This document shows positions 51,301 through 63,102 of a DNA stretch of 64,000 nt, one piece after another. The stretch comes from Struthidea cinerea (lineage: Eukaryota > Chordata > Aves > Passeriformes > Corcoracidae). Where the stretch lies: positions 248,001-312,000 of the forward strand of contig VZTI01002608.1 of NCBI GenBank assembly GCA_013397865.1, given 5' to 3'. The translations under genes were made by a program, and so were the position numbers. Below the pieces are notes generated by a model. The model was given only the letters and a program-made list of their open reading frames with translations, had not been told where the DNA came from and made no database searches. The first letter of the stretch is position 1; each line of letters starts with the position of its first letter.

Positions 51301-53670
51301 CGGAAGAGCAGATTCCTGAGCCTTTATCTACTCCTTACTTTCAATCTGACATTTATTTATTTCTCGTTTGATATTGATAGACTTTGGCTTCTCCCAATGA
51401 ATATTGAATAGGGGGTGGTATATATTTATACACCCTTCTGTTTGTTCCAAATTGGGGCCATCTCTTCTGTACTCTGGTGAAAAGAATCCTCCCCTTGCAT
51501 TGTAAGGAATGAGAGGTCCACTGGAAACTCTCCCTAGCTTGGATCTTCCAACCCTTATTGTGATTCATTGTGGAACAGCAGTACAGAGGAAAACTGCGAA
51601 TTCCTGTGGCATTTTGTAGGTCAAATGTATCTGGAACTTTCCAGAGACCAGGATACATTCTTATGTTCTCAATTTCTCCTGCTCCTTATGAAACGTCTTC
51701 CTCAGCTGTTGAAAATGACTTCAGGATTTTGGGAAGGGAAGTTGGTGTGCTCTGTGTCCTGGCTCCAAGAGTTCCACACCAGCCCTCAGACCTGAGCTGG
51801 GAACCTGACAGGACATCCCTCCAGTGATGGGGAGTCACACTTATCAAAAAGCTTTTTAAGTGTTAGGAATAGGTGGGAGTAGAGGGGGAGAGGCTGCCAG
51901 CCAGCACTGTCCTCATTCTTTATGCTGACCAGTGTTTGCATTTTCATTCAGGAAGAAGGGAAATGTTTAATCCAGTACTGTGCACATGCTTTCCCTCACT
52001 TTTTCTCTGTGTCTCTGAAAGAGTATGAAAAATGCATTAGTTGGACAGTGATGTTTGACAGATTATCTCTTGTATCCCTTGGGAATGAAGAGCTTTTGCA
52101 GTTGGACTTCCTGACGTGTTATTTAGCAGAACAGACAGACTTTGAGTCCTTTGGTTCCCACTTCCCAGGCTCCTGGAGTACAATTGAAGTACATGCTGGA
52201 GCGACATTGTTCTCCTATACATGGGAAAAAGCATTATCAGATAATTAGACTGTGTCATGAAGATGTAATAAAAATCCTTAGGAAATTAATTAATGCACAT
52301 GTACAATAGCTACTTTACACCACAACACTTTAGCCATTTAAAATGAGGTTCTTTTTAAATAGCAAAAGCAATTAGTCTGCTCGGACTGATTGCTGGCCAA
52401 TTTTTGTCATGCAAGACTTTTTTGATTTATGGGAGTAAAAAAATTGAGAAGGGGAAGGGTAAAATTCCATCGTGGCTGCTCTTAGCAAGAAAACTATCGT
52501 GCTCTGTAGCTGTTTTTTTCTGAGCTGCAGCTATCTCTTGCTTCCTGCAGTCCTGAGTTTGAAACTTTCAATGCATTATCTTCACAAGTATTAGCTCACT
52601 GGTACAATAATGTTTACTAATATCTGCTATGTTCAGATACTGAGTTGGATGGAATTTTTTATGTTAAATCTCTTCCTCCTTAAGGAAAAATTATTCAGGC
52701 TGAAATATCTGTTTCTTTTTGGCAGCATCTTGGCTTTTGAAATAAAACCTCCTCTAAAGTCCCTGGTACCATAACTTTGCTTTAATAACAATAAGCCAGA
52801 ATATCAGCAGTGAAAGTAAAGCAGGAAGTGCAGCGTGTTCCTGGAAAGGCCACAACCTCCAGGGCTGAGATAGAATTTCTGCTCTCGGGCTGGGTGCAGC
52901 GTAGATCTGCTCCATGCCTGACTTATAACAGGTCTGTCTGGTTCTCCTGAAGAACTTGTACTTGGGCATGTATTTAAGCATCTGATTGAATCCCAGCTCG
53001 TCTTGGTAGTCAGGAAGTATTTACAATGTTTTTTGGGGCTACAAATGACTATGAAAATTTCCTGCATCAGGTCCTGTCTCTCCACAGGTTGGTGTTGTAG
53101 TGAGACCTTGAGGACCTGAAGGGAATTGTGGTCACGTATCAGGCAGAATTTTAGGCAAGTGAGGAGCAGTGAATGCATCATAACTTTGATGATGGTGTCA
53201 GCCAGCTTTAGCTGTGGCTCATTCCCCTGCAAATTCTCTCCCACTCACAGCCCATCATGATCTCCCCTGTCCCTCTCTCCATGGGTGCTTGCCTGGGTTT
53301 CTTCAGGAGAGGACACATTTACTTGGCTTCCCACTTCTATGCCTGCATGACCTGAAGCAAGATTAGGGCTTCACATGCCTTTTCTTTGGTCAAAATGGAA
53401 AAAATATTGAGTAAGTGACACAGAAGAGGAATTGCTACGCATATTAAGCAGAGAGTGATTGCTGACAGCATGCATTATGTAAAAGGGGAAGCTGCACAAA
53501 ATGAAATACAAACCTTGCTGCAATTTAGTTGTTAATTTAATGTATATTACAGGATTTTCAGGTATTACATTGTCTAGCGACTACCCAGCTATAATTTTCT
53601 TGCAGTTCCCATGATGTGCTTGTAGTCTTTCTGTTTCAGCTGCATGTTAGAGTGACTTTTTAAGATCATG
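45356..53670. other. 8-kb stretch without recognised features
   Basis: No exon or named repeat recognised. Open frames of 60-145 codons (for example 45599-45988 and 52804-53244) lack family resemblance and splice support. The AT-rich block at about 52240-52420 contains homeodomain-like TAATTA cores. Confidence 0.5.
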
Positions 53671-53947
53671 TAATGACAGGACAAGGGGGAATGACTTCAA
53701 ACTGGATGAGAGTAGGCTTAGATGAGATATTAGGAAGAAATTCTTCCCTTTGAGGCTGGTGAGGCCATGGCACAGGTTGCCAGAGCAGCTGAGGCTGCCC
53801 CATCTGTGCAAGTGTCCAAGGCCAGGTTGGACGGGGCTTGGAGCAACCTGGGATAGTGGAAGGTGTCCCTGGCCATGGCAGGGGGTGGAACTGGATGGTC
53901 TTTAAGGTCCCTTCCAAACCAAACTATTCTGGGATTCTGTGATTCTA
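53671..53947 (+). mobile_element. Truncated CR1 LINE 3' end, longest copy in the window
   Basis: The copy starts within the conserved GACAGGACAAGGGGGAATGA segment, continues through ATATTAGGAAGAAATTCTTC, TTGCCAGAGCAGCTGAGGCT, AAGGCCAGGTTGGACGGGGC and GAGCAACCTGGGATAGTGG, and ends GATTCTGTGATTCTA. About 275 bases cover the end of the former ORF2 and the 3' UTR. It is the least degraded CR1 here. Confidence 0.95.
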
Positions 53948-55985
53948 GGCTGAACTTTTTCTTGTTACATAAGGCTTGTCCTATCCCTGGTATGGGTTGA
54001 GAGAGAATTATTCCAGAAAAAATATTTACCCCCTTTTCAAGAAAAAACATGATCAGCCTTGTGAATTCTGTGGTTTTCTTTCAGTCTCGTGGTTTTGTCA
54101 CTGCTCGTGAAAAGCTCCTGAGCTCCTCTGTCATAGCATGTGACAGGCTGAACTGCTCAGGTGTCTGTAATTTATACCCTCTTGGAGAACTGTGTTTGAT
54201 GAAGTTTATTAATGCTTTCTGTGCCCACACCGTGCTCAGCAGTGAACAAGCGCAAGTCCTGCCTCACTGCCTGATTCCCACTGCTTCCCTGGGGAAGGGA
54301 ATGCGGAGTCCTTGGGCAGTGCAGGCTGGTGTACAGGAGCCTCTGCATGACAGAGCACTGAGAAAATACTGTGTGCCAGGAAACAAAAAATGTGTCTGGT
54401 TTTCTGGGAGGTTAACGAGTCAAAGAGGCTGTGAGGCAGGGAGCAGAACACTGAGCCAGGGCTGGGGAACCAAAAATGGAAAATAACAGGAAACAAGAAG
54501 AGAGATGGAGGCAGAAGCTGTTCTGTGAGGAGAGGGTGAAAAGGCACAGGTTGTCTGAGCCCCCTGACCTGTGTTATACCAGAGAAACTTGAGATTTGCA
54601 TCACTGCAGAGCATTATTACTGTGACCTGATAGATCTTGGTGTTCCCTAACTGTTATTGTGAAGTCTCCTGTGTGTCACTTTGGTAACAGAGGGGCTTAT
54701 TCAGCAGGAACACTTGACCCAAAATCAATGGCTCAGACTTGAGATTGTAAATTAAACAGCTTTTGACCAGAGCTGAATATTTTGTACTGCACAAGTGAAA
54801 ATTCAGATAATGGCTATTCTATGAATAATATAAAAGCCAGATGTCAACAGACAAGCTGGGATGAAGGAAACACAGTGATCATTTCACTATTGCTCCATGA
54901 CATTCACAGGTACTTGGTTGTGGTGCCTGTCAGGTGGGATATTCCCTGAACACTTTTAGTTGGACATTAACATTGTATATTAGAATTGCTAACAGGGGTG
55001 GTACAACATGTTTTAAAAAAAAAAGATTGTTTTTTTAGTCTGTGTGGTTGAGGTGAAGCCAAAGGAAGCTGCTGACATATTTGCTGCTATGGATTTTGGC
55101 AGAAAATTTGCAGGTTCACAGTCTTGGAAAGTGTTAAGTACTCAGATTGTCTCAGCTCCATGAATCTTCCCAGGAACTCAGTGTGTTGCAAGACAACTGT
55201 AAACAGCTTCAAGAAACCTTCAAGCCCTCAGTTGGGGCATGTTTGAAGCCACACGGTGTTTTTTAAAATACTGTTTAGTGATGCCAAAATTTAAAAGGCT
55301 TTAATCAGTAATTTAGCTGTGATATTTCACCTGGTGTAGTTCTGTTATGACCCACTGGGGAATATCCCACAGAACGAAGGTATTGGTTGTATATATGAGC
55401 TCTATAAGAACGGCCCTTTTGTATGCTGGGCTTTTCGCAGTTATCCTTAGGGTTTGGTTTAAATCCGTTAAACTCCAGGAGTGATCACCACAGCATGCTG
55501 GAGATGGGCATAACCCTTTGGAAGCAGCAGAAAGCTTCCTAACCTGTGCTCCACCTGTATCCCACCTTGGAGCATGGCACAGTTCTTCACAGTGCCTGCG
55601 AATCCATGCCTGAAACCACTGGGATTAAACTGCAAAGCTCTGTGAGAAGCAGAGGGTGAACAGCTCCAGTGCTCTGTCTATCAGGATATTCTTTCCTAAG
55701 TCTCTTCTTCCAAGAGAAATTCACATTCTATCAAAGTGAGGGTGGATTTGTCTGCTTGATGCCACTGTCCTACTGTTTCTACTGAGTAAAGGAAAACTCT
55801 TTCTTCACGCCCTAAATAAGAGCCTGGATCTTTGGCCTATAAAGGCTGTCTTCCTCTTGATCTCAAATGATGGATAATGATGTATCTTCAAAGTGTGCCA
55901 GCTTCGTCTTTTTCTTTTTCCCTCTCAATAGTGTCTAGATATTATTTAAACCTTCAAAAATGTTTCCATAAAGAAAAAAACCCCA
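53948..55985. other. Stretch between a CR1 fragment and the assembly gap
   Basis: No exon recognised. A short block at about 55345-55480 has a TATAAG motif and several CpGs and could be a degraded LTR, but I cannot assign it. Confidence 0.45.
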
Positions 55986-56142
55986 NNNNNNNNNNNNNNN
56001 NNNNNNNNNNNNNNNNNNNNNNNNNNNNNNNNNNNNNNNNNNNNNNNNNNNNNNNNNNNNNNNNNNNNNNNNNNNNNNNNNNNNNNNNNNNNNNNNNNNN
56101 NNNNNNNNNNNNNNNNNNNNNNNNNNNNNNNNNNNNNNNNNN
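55986..56142. other. Assembly gap of 157 N
   Basis: All bases are undetermined. The right edge is a C homopolymer with a TTT interruption (56143-56178), and the left edge ends AAAAAAACCCCA. The missing DNA is probably a hard-to-sequence C- or G-rich simple repeat. Confidence 0.97.
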
Positions 56143-56178
56143 CCCCCCCTTTCCCCCCCCCCCCCCCCCCCCCCCCCC
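56143..56178. repeat. Poly-C tract at the gap edge
   Basis: Seven C, three T, then 26 C. Likely the edge of a G/C-rich simple repeat or a sequencing artefact. Confidence 0.85.
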
Positions 56179-57224
56179 AAGAGAAGTAGGAGGCTTCATT
56201 TTGGTGACAAAGGTCCCTTGTTTTAGGAGTTATTTGCCAGATTCTGAGCTTTCAGGGCAAACTGCCAACCCCACGGTTTCTGCAGGCAGCTGGGAGGTCA
56301 CTGAACTGGTTTATAAGGAGTTATCATATAGTGATTACTTAGATGGCTTGTGGTAATGCTATAATGGTAGTTCAATTAATATGATAAGATCTTAATTGGT
56401 TGTGTAGAGTATTGTCTTTTAATCTATGCAAAGAGCCAAGGGTACAGCAGAGGTGCATATAAATCTGACTAAAACCAGAGTGCTTGTGCCTCTCACTTGC
56501 TTAACCCCAGCTTTTAGACCACTGCAGGCAGAAGAGTCGTGTAGAACAGTCATTTTTCCCAGTGATGATAATATTGTTGGTGAAAATTCTGCCCACAGAA
56601 GGGATATAGAAAGGACCTGTCTCCAAAAATAGAGGCCTCAGCTCCTACTCAGGGAAAGGAGATGCTTGATCAGCAAAGGAGTGTCTGACAGGCATATCAA
56701 AGGGCCAAAGAGTGACCTGTGGGCTGAAAAACATTTTATGAGTTTCAGCTAAAAAGTTGGGTTTTTTAGATAGAAACTTTAACAAATCTGCATTATTGAG
56801 CTCAGTTTGCGGCTCCTGGACGTTCAGATTTAGGTATGGCTCTCTCTATAGCAAATATAAGTCAATTGCCAGCAGGCTTGTTTTTCTCACTTACCTTTCA
56901 CTGGCCCATTAGAAGTGTCTTCAGCCCCTGAGAATTCCCAGACCAGTTTCAAATCGGGGAAGTGGACACAGAGAGAGTCCTGTCATAGAAACTGGTGAGG
57001 GGCCTTCCTAGCCCTATTGTACACAAATTCACTTGGGCTAACAAAAGGCACAAGTCCTCATCTGTACCAAAGTGGTGTTATTGTAGGAACTTGGCATTAA
57101 ATAAGACTTGGTTGTCTAGTTTAGATTAGAATTATTTCCATTTAAGTTTGTATCATCTGAATGCAATGGGGCATGGGAATGTCTTAGCCAGCAGGGCTGT
57201 CAAATCTGAGTTTTTCAGTCCATA

Positions 57225-57434
57225 TTCACAGAATCATTTAGGTTGGAAAAGGCCTCTAAGACCATTGAGTCCAACCATTCCCTCAACACTGCCAAGGGAC
57301 CCTGACCATGTCCCCAAGTGCCACATCCACAGGGCTTTTAAATCCCCCCAGAGATGGGGACTCCAACACGGCCAGGGCTCGACAAACCTTTTGTTAAAGA
57401 AATTTTTCCCCATACGGAACCTAAACTTGGAGCT
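57225..57434 (-). mobile_element. Truncated CR1 LINE 3' end
   Basis: The plus strand begins TTCACAGAATCATTTAGGTT, then GGAAAAGGCCTCTAAGACCA, TTGAGTCCAACC, CCATGTCCCCAAGTGCCACA, AGAGATGGGGACTCCA and GAAATTTTTCCCCATA. This is the reverse complement of a CR1 end from a subfamily different from the copies at 33975 and 53671. About 210 bases remain. Confidence 0.92.
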
Positions 57435-60280
57435 TTTCTTTGCTACTACAGTTTAATGTTTTAAAGGAGCTGTGGTAGAAAACTTCCTGCAGGATCTGGG
57501 AGGGAGTGACTTTGGACATCAGTTGTGACAGTTTTACACAGGGGAAGGGTATGGAGGAAATACAAAGAGGCGCCCGTGGTTAAGGTGAACAACTGGGACA
57601 TGGATGATGTGGAGGAGATGGGAACCCACAGGGATAAAATGAGCAGTAACTGCTTGATTCAGACCCTGAAGGCAAGAACAACCTTCCTGTACTGAGAGGA
57701 GGGGACAGGTGCGAAGACTCAAAGGTTTGGACATGGTTTAATAATTCAGAGTTTCTTGACTCTGAAAGTCAAACATTTCTTCACTGAGAGCCAGAACCAG
57801 CCTGTCCTTAATGAAATGAGTTCCACAGTTCCAGTGCAGGCTGGGGTGGACGTGATCTCTCCAGCATATCCAGGGCTATCACAGTAGGATTTCTTGCCCT
57901 TCTGAGTAATTCTCCTGTGCAAAAATGAGATGCTGAGCTTAGGCAGACGTTTTGCTGTTCTTTCTCTTCAGTGGTCAGGTTGTTCATTCCCCACTTTGCA
58001 TGTGGGCTATGAATAAACAGCAGCCTGCAGTTCTCAGAGAGCAAGGGAGCATTTACTCATTCATTTTGAGCACATGTTCCCTCAGCTGGAGAAACATTCT
58101 GTCTTTATTCTGTTTTTTCCACCTCTGCCTTTTTATTAGGAAAGAGGACTGCTGCATCTTTAATGCACTACTTTACAACCTTTTATGTAGACAGATTAAC
58201 AAAAAGGAACCACACTTAATTTAAAATGACAACTTAGGTTTGCCTCTGGATTCTTTTTTGGCAGACGTTCTCTTAGTAAATTATATTTGACAACCTGAAA
58301 TAAATTCAAACCAAAATTTATGTCTGCATTTGCTCACAGGGCTGTGGTTCATCAGAGTGTGTGGTTAAAAAGCTATGAAAAGTAACAACTAATTAAAAAA
58401 TTTATTTTTAGACAACCTACACAGGCTACCAATGCTAAAACTTTGCATAAGTAAAATCAGGTTTCTGAACATGTGGAGGTGATTTTTCAGCTGATAATAG
58501 AGCTGGTTATAGATGTTTGTGCAAGAAAAAAGAAAACAACATTACAAAACAAGAAGAAATGAGTCATAATGATACACTTTCAGTTGCAGTTTAACACAAA
58601 AAAGGTTTTAGAAACATAACCAAGGACATGGCATCATTGAAAATTTTCCCAAAGGAGAAGTCAATGTTAGCCGAGATTGCCAGAATTTACTTTCGCTATT
58701 ACTATGGATGAATAATTACGCTCAATTCAGCCAGTGATATGGGTTCACAGCAGGTTAATTGGTAATAATGGGTTTCATTCCAAACAGTGAGGAATGATTT
58801 TTCAACAAAAAAAGTGCTCTCACTGAGAGCTGAAGATGTCCTTGCTTTCTGTGCTCCACAGTCACAATAGAACATGTAGGACACCAGGGTTCTTGGTTCA
58901 TGGAGCTGCCCTCAGTTGCTCATGGCTATTGACAGGGGATGGAACAGGCTGAAGCATCATCTCAGCTGGGCAACCTTGTCCTGCTTTTTAAAATTATTTT
59001 CCTTCCCCCTGGCTAAAACTTGTGGCTGGACCAAGGAGAACAGAACGATCTTGTTAAATTCCCTGATGCAGACAGACCTTTATCTCTGTTGCAGAGGTGT
59101 AGACACAGAGTGAGTCATTTGAAGTAAAGCAACTTGATATAAATTGGTCTAAGAAGAATTTTCTGTTCTTGTGCCTACGGAATAGCACAGGAGTTCTCCA
59201 TCCCTTCCTCACCACACCATATAAATAATAATGAAGCAGGAATAAGTCGACTGATTGTGAGCTGGCTGAGAACAGGATCTGATCCTCTCAATTCAGAATC
59301 TTCTCTGCCTTCAGCACCTTCCCCTGAGACAGGGCTATCATTTGTCATGTACACACATGCCCAGAAATGAGGACTATCAGTGTGTAGGACAGGAGAAGAT
59401 AGGAACACAGTTCACCCTGGATAAGCCTCCTCATCTGGGTTACACCCCAAGCCGTCTCTCTTGAAGTGTTTTATCAAATTCTTACATCCTTCACCTTCTA
59501 CGGATGATTCCTGTCTCAGCATTCAAGTCCTTGTTTTCCCTTTGCTTCCTACGTTGTATTTTCTGCATTTGAGGATCCCAGTGACTCTATCAGAAGCTCT
59601 CCAGACAGCAGGGAGTAAATCTCAATTTAAAAAAGAAAAAAGAAAACCCTCAATATTTAGTCCTTTCATTAGTTCAAAAAGAAGGAAAAAACCTCAAACC
59701 TCTGTATGCATGTTCAGAAGCTGCTGTGTCTAGTCCTGTTGGATTTGTATGCAAGTCATTCCATACAAAGAGAAGTTGAAAATACATTAATAGGACACTT
59801 CCAAGGTTGAAATATTTGGGCTGTTATTTTCTACTCTGCCCTAACTGATGTTTCTTTGTAAAGGTCCCCAGAGAGAAAAATGCTATTATAGTGTTTGGAT
59901 TCTTCCACACTTTGATGAGTCAATGCCCCACACTATGCCTTGGGATCTGTTAGAACTGCAGCACATGAAGAGTCCATGGATATGAGCACTGAATGAATGT
60001 TTCCCTCTCAGCCCCCTGAAGTTTGGAATCACAGGGCTGTGTGACTGAGCAGTCCTGAGCCAGGCTGGCCTGGCCACTCAGCTCTGCCCATCAGCCCTTC
60101 CTGCCAAAATATCCAACAAGTTCAGCGTATTTCCCATGAGCAGTGTCTGCAGCAACGCATGGGAACAGAGATACAAATGTCCAAATTCAGGATGTTTAGA
60201 CATAATAAGAGAATCATCAATGGATCAGTGGATTGTTTGACAGGAAATGGAACACACACCTGTGCTCTCCCTGGTGCTGT
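57435..60280. other. Stretch without recognised features
   Basis: AT-rich DNA between a CR1 fragment and the SINE. No exon or repeat recognised. Confidence 0.5.
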
Positions 60281-60448
60281 GGGTAATCAACTCAGCTGGG
60301 ATCCTCAGCGTCCTTCCAAACACGAGTTTTAGACAGGAGGCAAAGAAGGTTGTGGGTTTGATCCCCATGTGGGCCATTCACTTTAAAGTTGGACTCAATG
60401 ACCCTTCTGGGTCTCTCCCAAGTGAGACCATTCTGTGATTCTGTGATT
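60281..60448 (+). mobile_element. tRNA-Ile-derived SINE with CR1-like tail (TguSINE1-type)
   Basis: The head is a degraded isoleucine tRNA gene. An A-box-like CAACTCAGCTGG lies at 60288-60299, a B-box-like GGGTTTGATCC at 60354-60364, and the 3' acceptor-stem segment GATCCCCATGTGGGCCA parallels the tRNA-Ile end. The tail (about 60380-60448) reads GTTGGACTCAATGACCCTTC, TGGGTCTCTCCCAAGTGAGA and ends ATTCTGTGATTCTGTGATT, as in CR1. This composition is the published passerine SINE family TguSINE1, mobilised by CR1. The tRNA part could not make a functional tRNA. Confidence 0.8.
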
Positions 60449-61949
60449 ATCCAAGTGGGCTTTTTATGCACAGGGAGGGCCTCTTCTCTGCTGAGCTTTC
60501 TACTGTTCTGTCTTTTGACTGTGCTGCTTATATTAAATTAACTTTCCATACATTTTGTAGATTGTTGAAAAGTTTCCACTGTTGTTTTTTTTTTTAATTT
60601 CTTCCTGATTTAGTCCTGTGGGATCCTTTTCCTTCCTTGCTGTTTGAGACCTTCAAAGCAGCAGGAGGTTTTTGTTAGCTGTCCTGAGGAAGGCTGGAGC
60701 CTGTGCTAAAAGTCATCCCCATTTATGTCAACACAGGTAACCCTGAAATACTGACCAGCACTTGCCCCTTCCACTCCCCAGAGGTACTGACTGCTTTGCC
60801 TACCATTAATTACACCACCTGCACTCTCACCTTGGACTTTTAAAATCTTATGTGGTGTTTTTACCCAAAACTTGTCTCAGATACAAATTGCAGGTAATTA
60901 CCTACATCCATCATCTTTCCCTGTGTTTCATTAAACATGGAATGGTTCTGCACCGCTGTCTTAACTTCTCTGTTCCATTTCCCTCTCTGCCCATCAGTGT
61001 CATTAAGGAAGTTTTGCTTCCAAGGTCTTCAAAGGGCAGGGAGGATGAAGTCTCAGGAATTGGAACACCACATATTAGAACACCACTACATCCCCCCCAA
61101 AATAATAAAACATCTAGCATATGTCTTGGGTAGAATAACCCTTTGCTTCAGGCTTTCTCACTCCTGGGAGCCGTATTTTACCCTGAGGAAATATTTTACT
61201 GCTTTTGTTCCCTGAATCTGCCACCAGAGTGATATATGTATATGTATTTAATATGCTCTCCATGCAAAATCCGAGGTGACCCATCCATCCTCCGCTCAGA
61301 TTCAGGAGGCTGGCTCTGATTTTACTAACCAGGAAGGAGCTCTCCTCCAGTCAGGGAGGTTATTCCAGTCTGAAGTTGGTGAAAGTAATGAATTAAACCA
61401 TGAGATTGTTCTGTGACTACAGCAGTGGAGCTTTTCCAAGTGCTTTCCTTGCAATGTAAATCACTTGGATTCAGATCCCGAGCTTAACTGAATCAGTCAT
61501 TCCACTGAAGCTTTGAAACAATCCAAGGAATCTGCTCACTTCCCTAGGCAAATGAGAAGGATATCATGTGATGCTCTGATTTAGGAGCAGATCTAACACT
61601 TTTAAAAGTCCAATTAGAATCACAAAATTCTTTGCATTTGAATGAATTTTGAACAACACAATTTATATAAGAAATAAATTTATTTTTCAAATAAAGGTTT
61701 GAAATGTTGCTGCTCTAGCAGCTGAATGAGTCTTACAGATATGACAGGAATGCTTTGAAATGTAGCAAAAAGCTTTTTAGCCTGTTGAAGAGCTAGAAAT
61801 TGCTCGCATTAGAATAGAAATTGATAGTAAATTTATATAATAAATGATGAGCAGTCTGGAGTGTGTGGATCAAACATTCAAATTCGTTTGTCTCCTAACT
61901 TCAATGATATTTGAGTTACACAAAGATGAAAAGAAAAGGTGTGAAGCAG
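60449..61949. other. Stretch without recognised features
   Basis: No exon or named repeat recognised; includes an 11-base T run near 60585. Confidence 0.5.
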
Positions 61950-62130
61950 CACTTGACAGAGCTGCAAGGTCCTGCACCTGGGTCAGGGAATGGGAACCTC
62001 CAAGGTCAGGTTGGACAGGGCTTGGAGCAACCTGGGATAGTGGGAGGTGTCCGTGCCCCTGGCAGGGGTGGGACTGGATGGGCTTTAAGGTCCCTTGCAA
62101 CCCAGACCATTCTAGGATTCTGTGAATATC
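61950..62130 (+). mobile_element. Internally deleted CR1 LINE fragment
   Basis: The left part (GCTGCAAGGTCCTGCACCTG, GGTCAGGG) belongs to the CR1 ORF2 region. It is joined at about 61990-62000 directly to the 3' region (AAGGTCAGGTTGGACAGGGC, GAGCAACCTGGGATAGTGG, TTTAAGGTCCCTTGC), omitting several hundred bases normally between them. It ends GGATTCTGTGAATATCT. The subfamily variant is that of 33975 and 53671. Confidence 0.88.
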
Positions 62131-62487
62131 TCAGAGGTGAGATTCAGTGGGATGCTGTGAATACCTCATTTGGCATAATTCATATGAAAAATCAGGCATT
62201 CATACAAATGACAAAAATTATCCACTGTTTGCCAGTCCAGGATCACTTGCATGCCACTAACATGTGAATAGTAAGGAGTCTGAACTACTTGGACAGCTGT
62301 TTTGACTAAATGTAGCATTTTTTGAATCTCCTTTTATTTCTATAGTATTTTCAACTTTACAGGTGCTCTGAACTAGCAGTGTTAGTGACAATATGGTGAT
62401 TTTATCAGCTGAAGAAGTGCTCCAATTCTCCTGCATTCTCTAGCTGCATTTCTCTATCTTCAACCATAAGCCCGAGACCTAATTATT

Positions 62488-62513
62488 TATATATTGATTA
62501 TATATATATATAA
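62488..62513. repeat. TA-rich microsatellite
   Basis: Short TATATA runs interrupted by TTGAT. Simple sequence only. Confidence 0.75.
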
Positions 62514-62982
62514 AAATTATTTCTGACCCACACTCTAGGAGATTTATTGGTGTAAAATCCACTTGTTGATTTTTATTATGCTCCAGGTGGTGGGAATGGT
62601 TTTGATTGCTATCCCACAATGATATTAATAATATTGTTTGTATATTTTAATGATTGTAACTCAGCTAAATGAGGATATAGATCTGCAATACCAATGTATT
62701 AATTTTGTAGTACTACAAACATCTATTTTTTGTTAATGCAACTTTTATGTTCCCTTTTAATTTCTTCAGCTGATCCTTGTGTTAGTGTGCAGGAGCAGGC
62801 GGAAGCAGCTCCAGAGTTATCCATCACAATTTATAAAAACTTTTTAGTAGTGTGTGGGCTGTCTCACGCTTCCAGAGAGGATATAATTCACTGGCTGTTT
62901 TCTGCTGTTGAGGAGACAGAGCCTTTCTCTGAGAGCAGCGGGAACTGGGCTTTATTTACATGTTCTTTCACCTCCTGATGAT

Positions 62983-63102
62983 CACAGAATCCATGGAATG
63001 CTGTGGGCTGGAAGGGACCTTCAACATCATCTTGTTCCAATCCCAGTTTCCTCTAGAGCAAGTCGCTCCAAGCTCCATCCAGCCTGGCCTTGATTGTCAT
63101 AT
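62983..63102 (-). mobile_element. Truncated CR1 LINE 3' end
   Basis: The plus strand reads CACAGAATCCATGGAATGCT, GGGCTGGAAGGGACCTTCAA, CATCATCTTGTTCCAATCCC and ends near CCATCCAGCCTGGCCTTGA. This is the reverse complement of a CR1 3' end. About 120 bases remain. Confidence 0.9.

Noticed and set aside
60281..60380. Functional tRNA-Ile gene
   Set aside because: The cloverleaf is broken by substitutions and insertions and the unit is fused to a CR1-like tail, so it is a SINE.
62769..62978. Acceptor-like TTTAATTTCTTCAG before an open frame
   Set aside because: No good donor follows and the peptide is not recognisable; the next sequence is a CR1 fragment.
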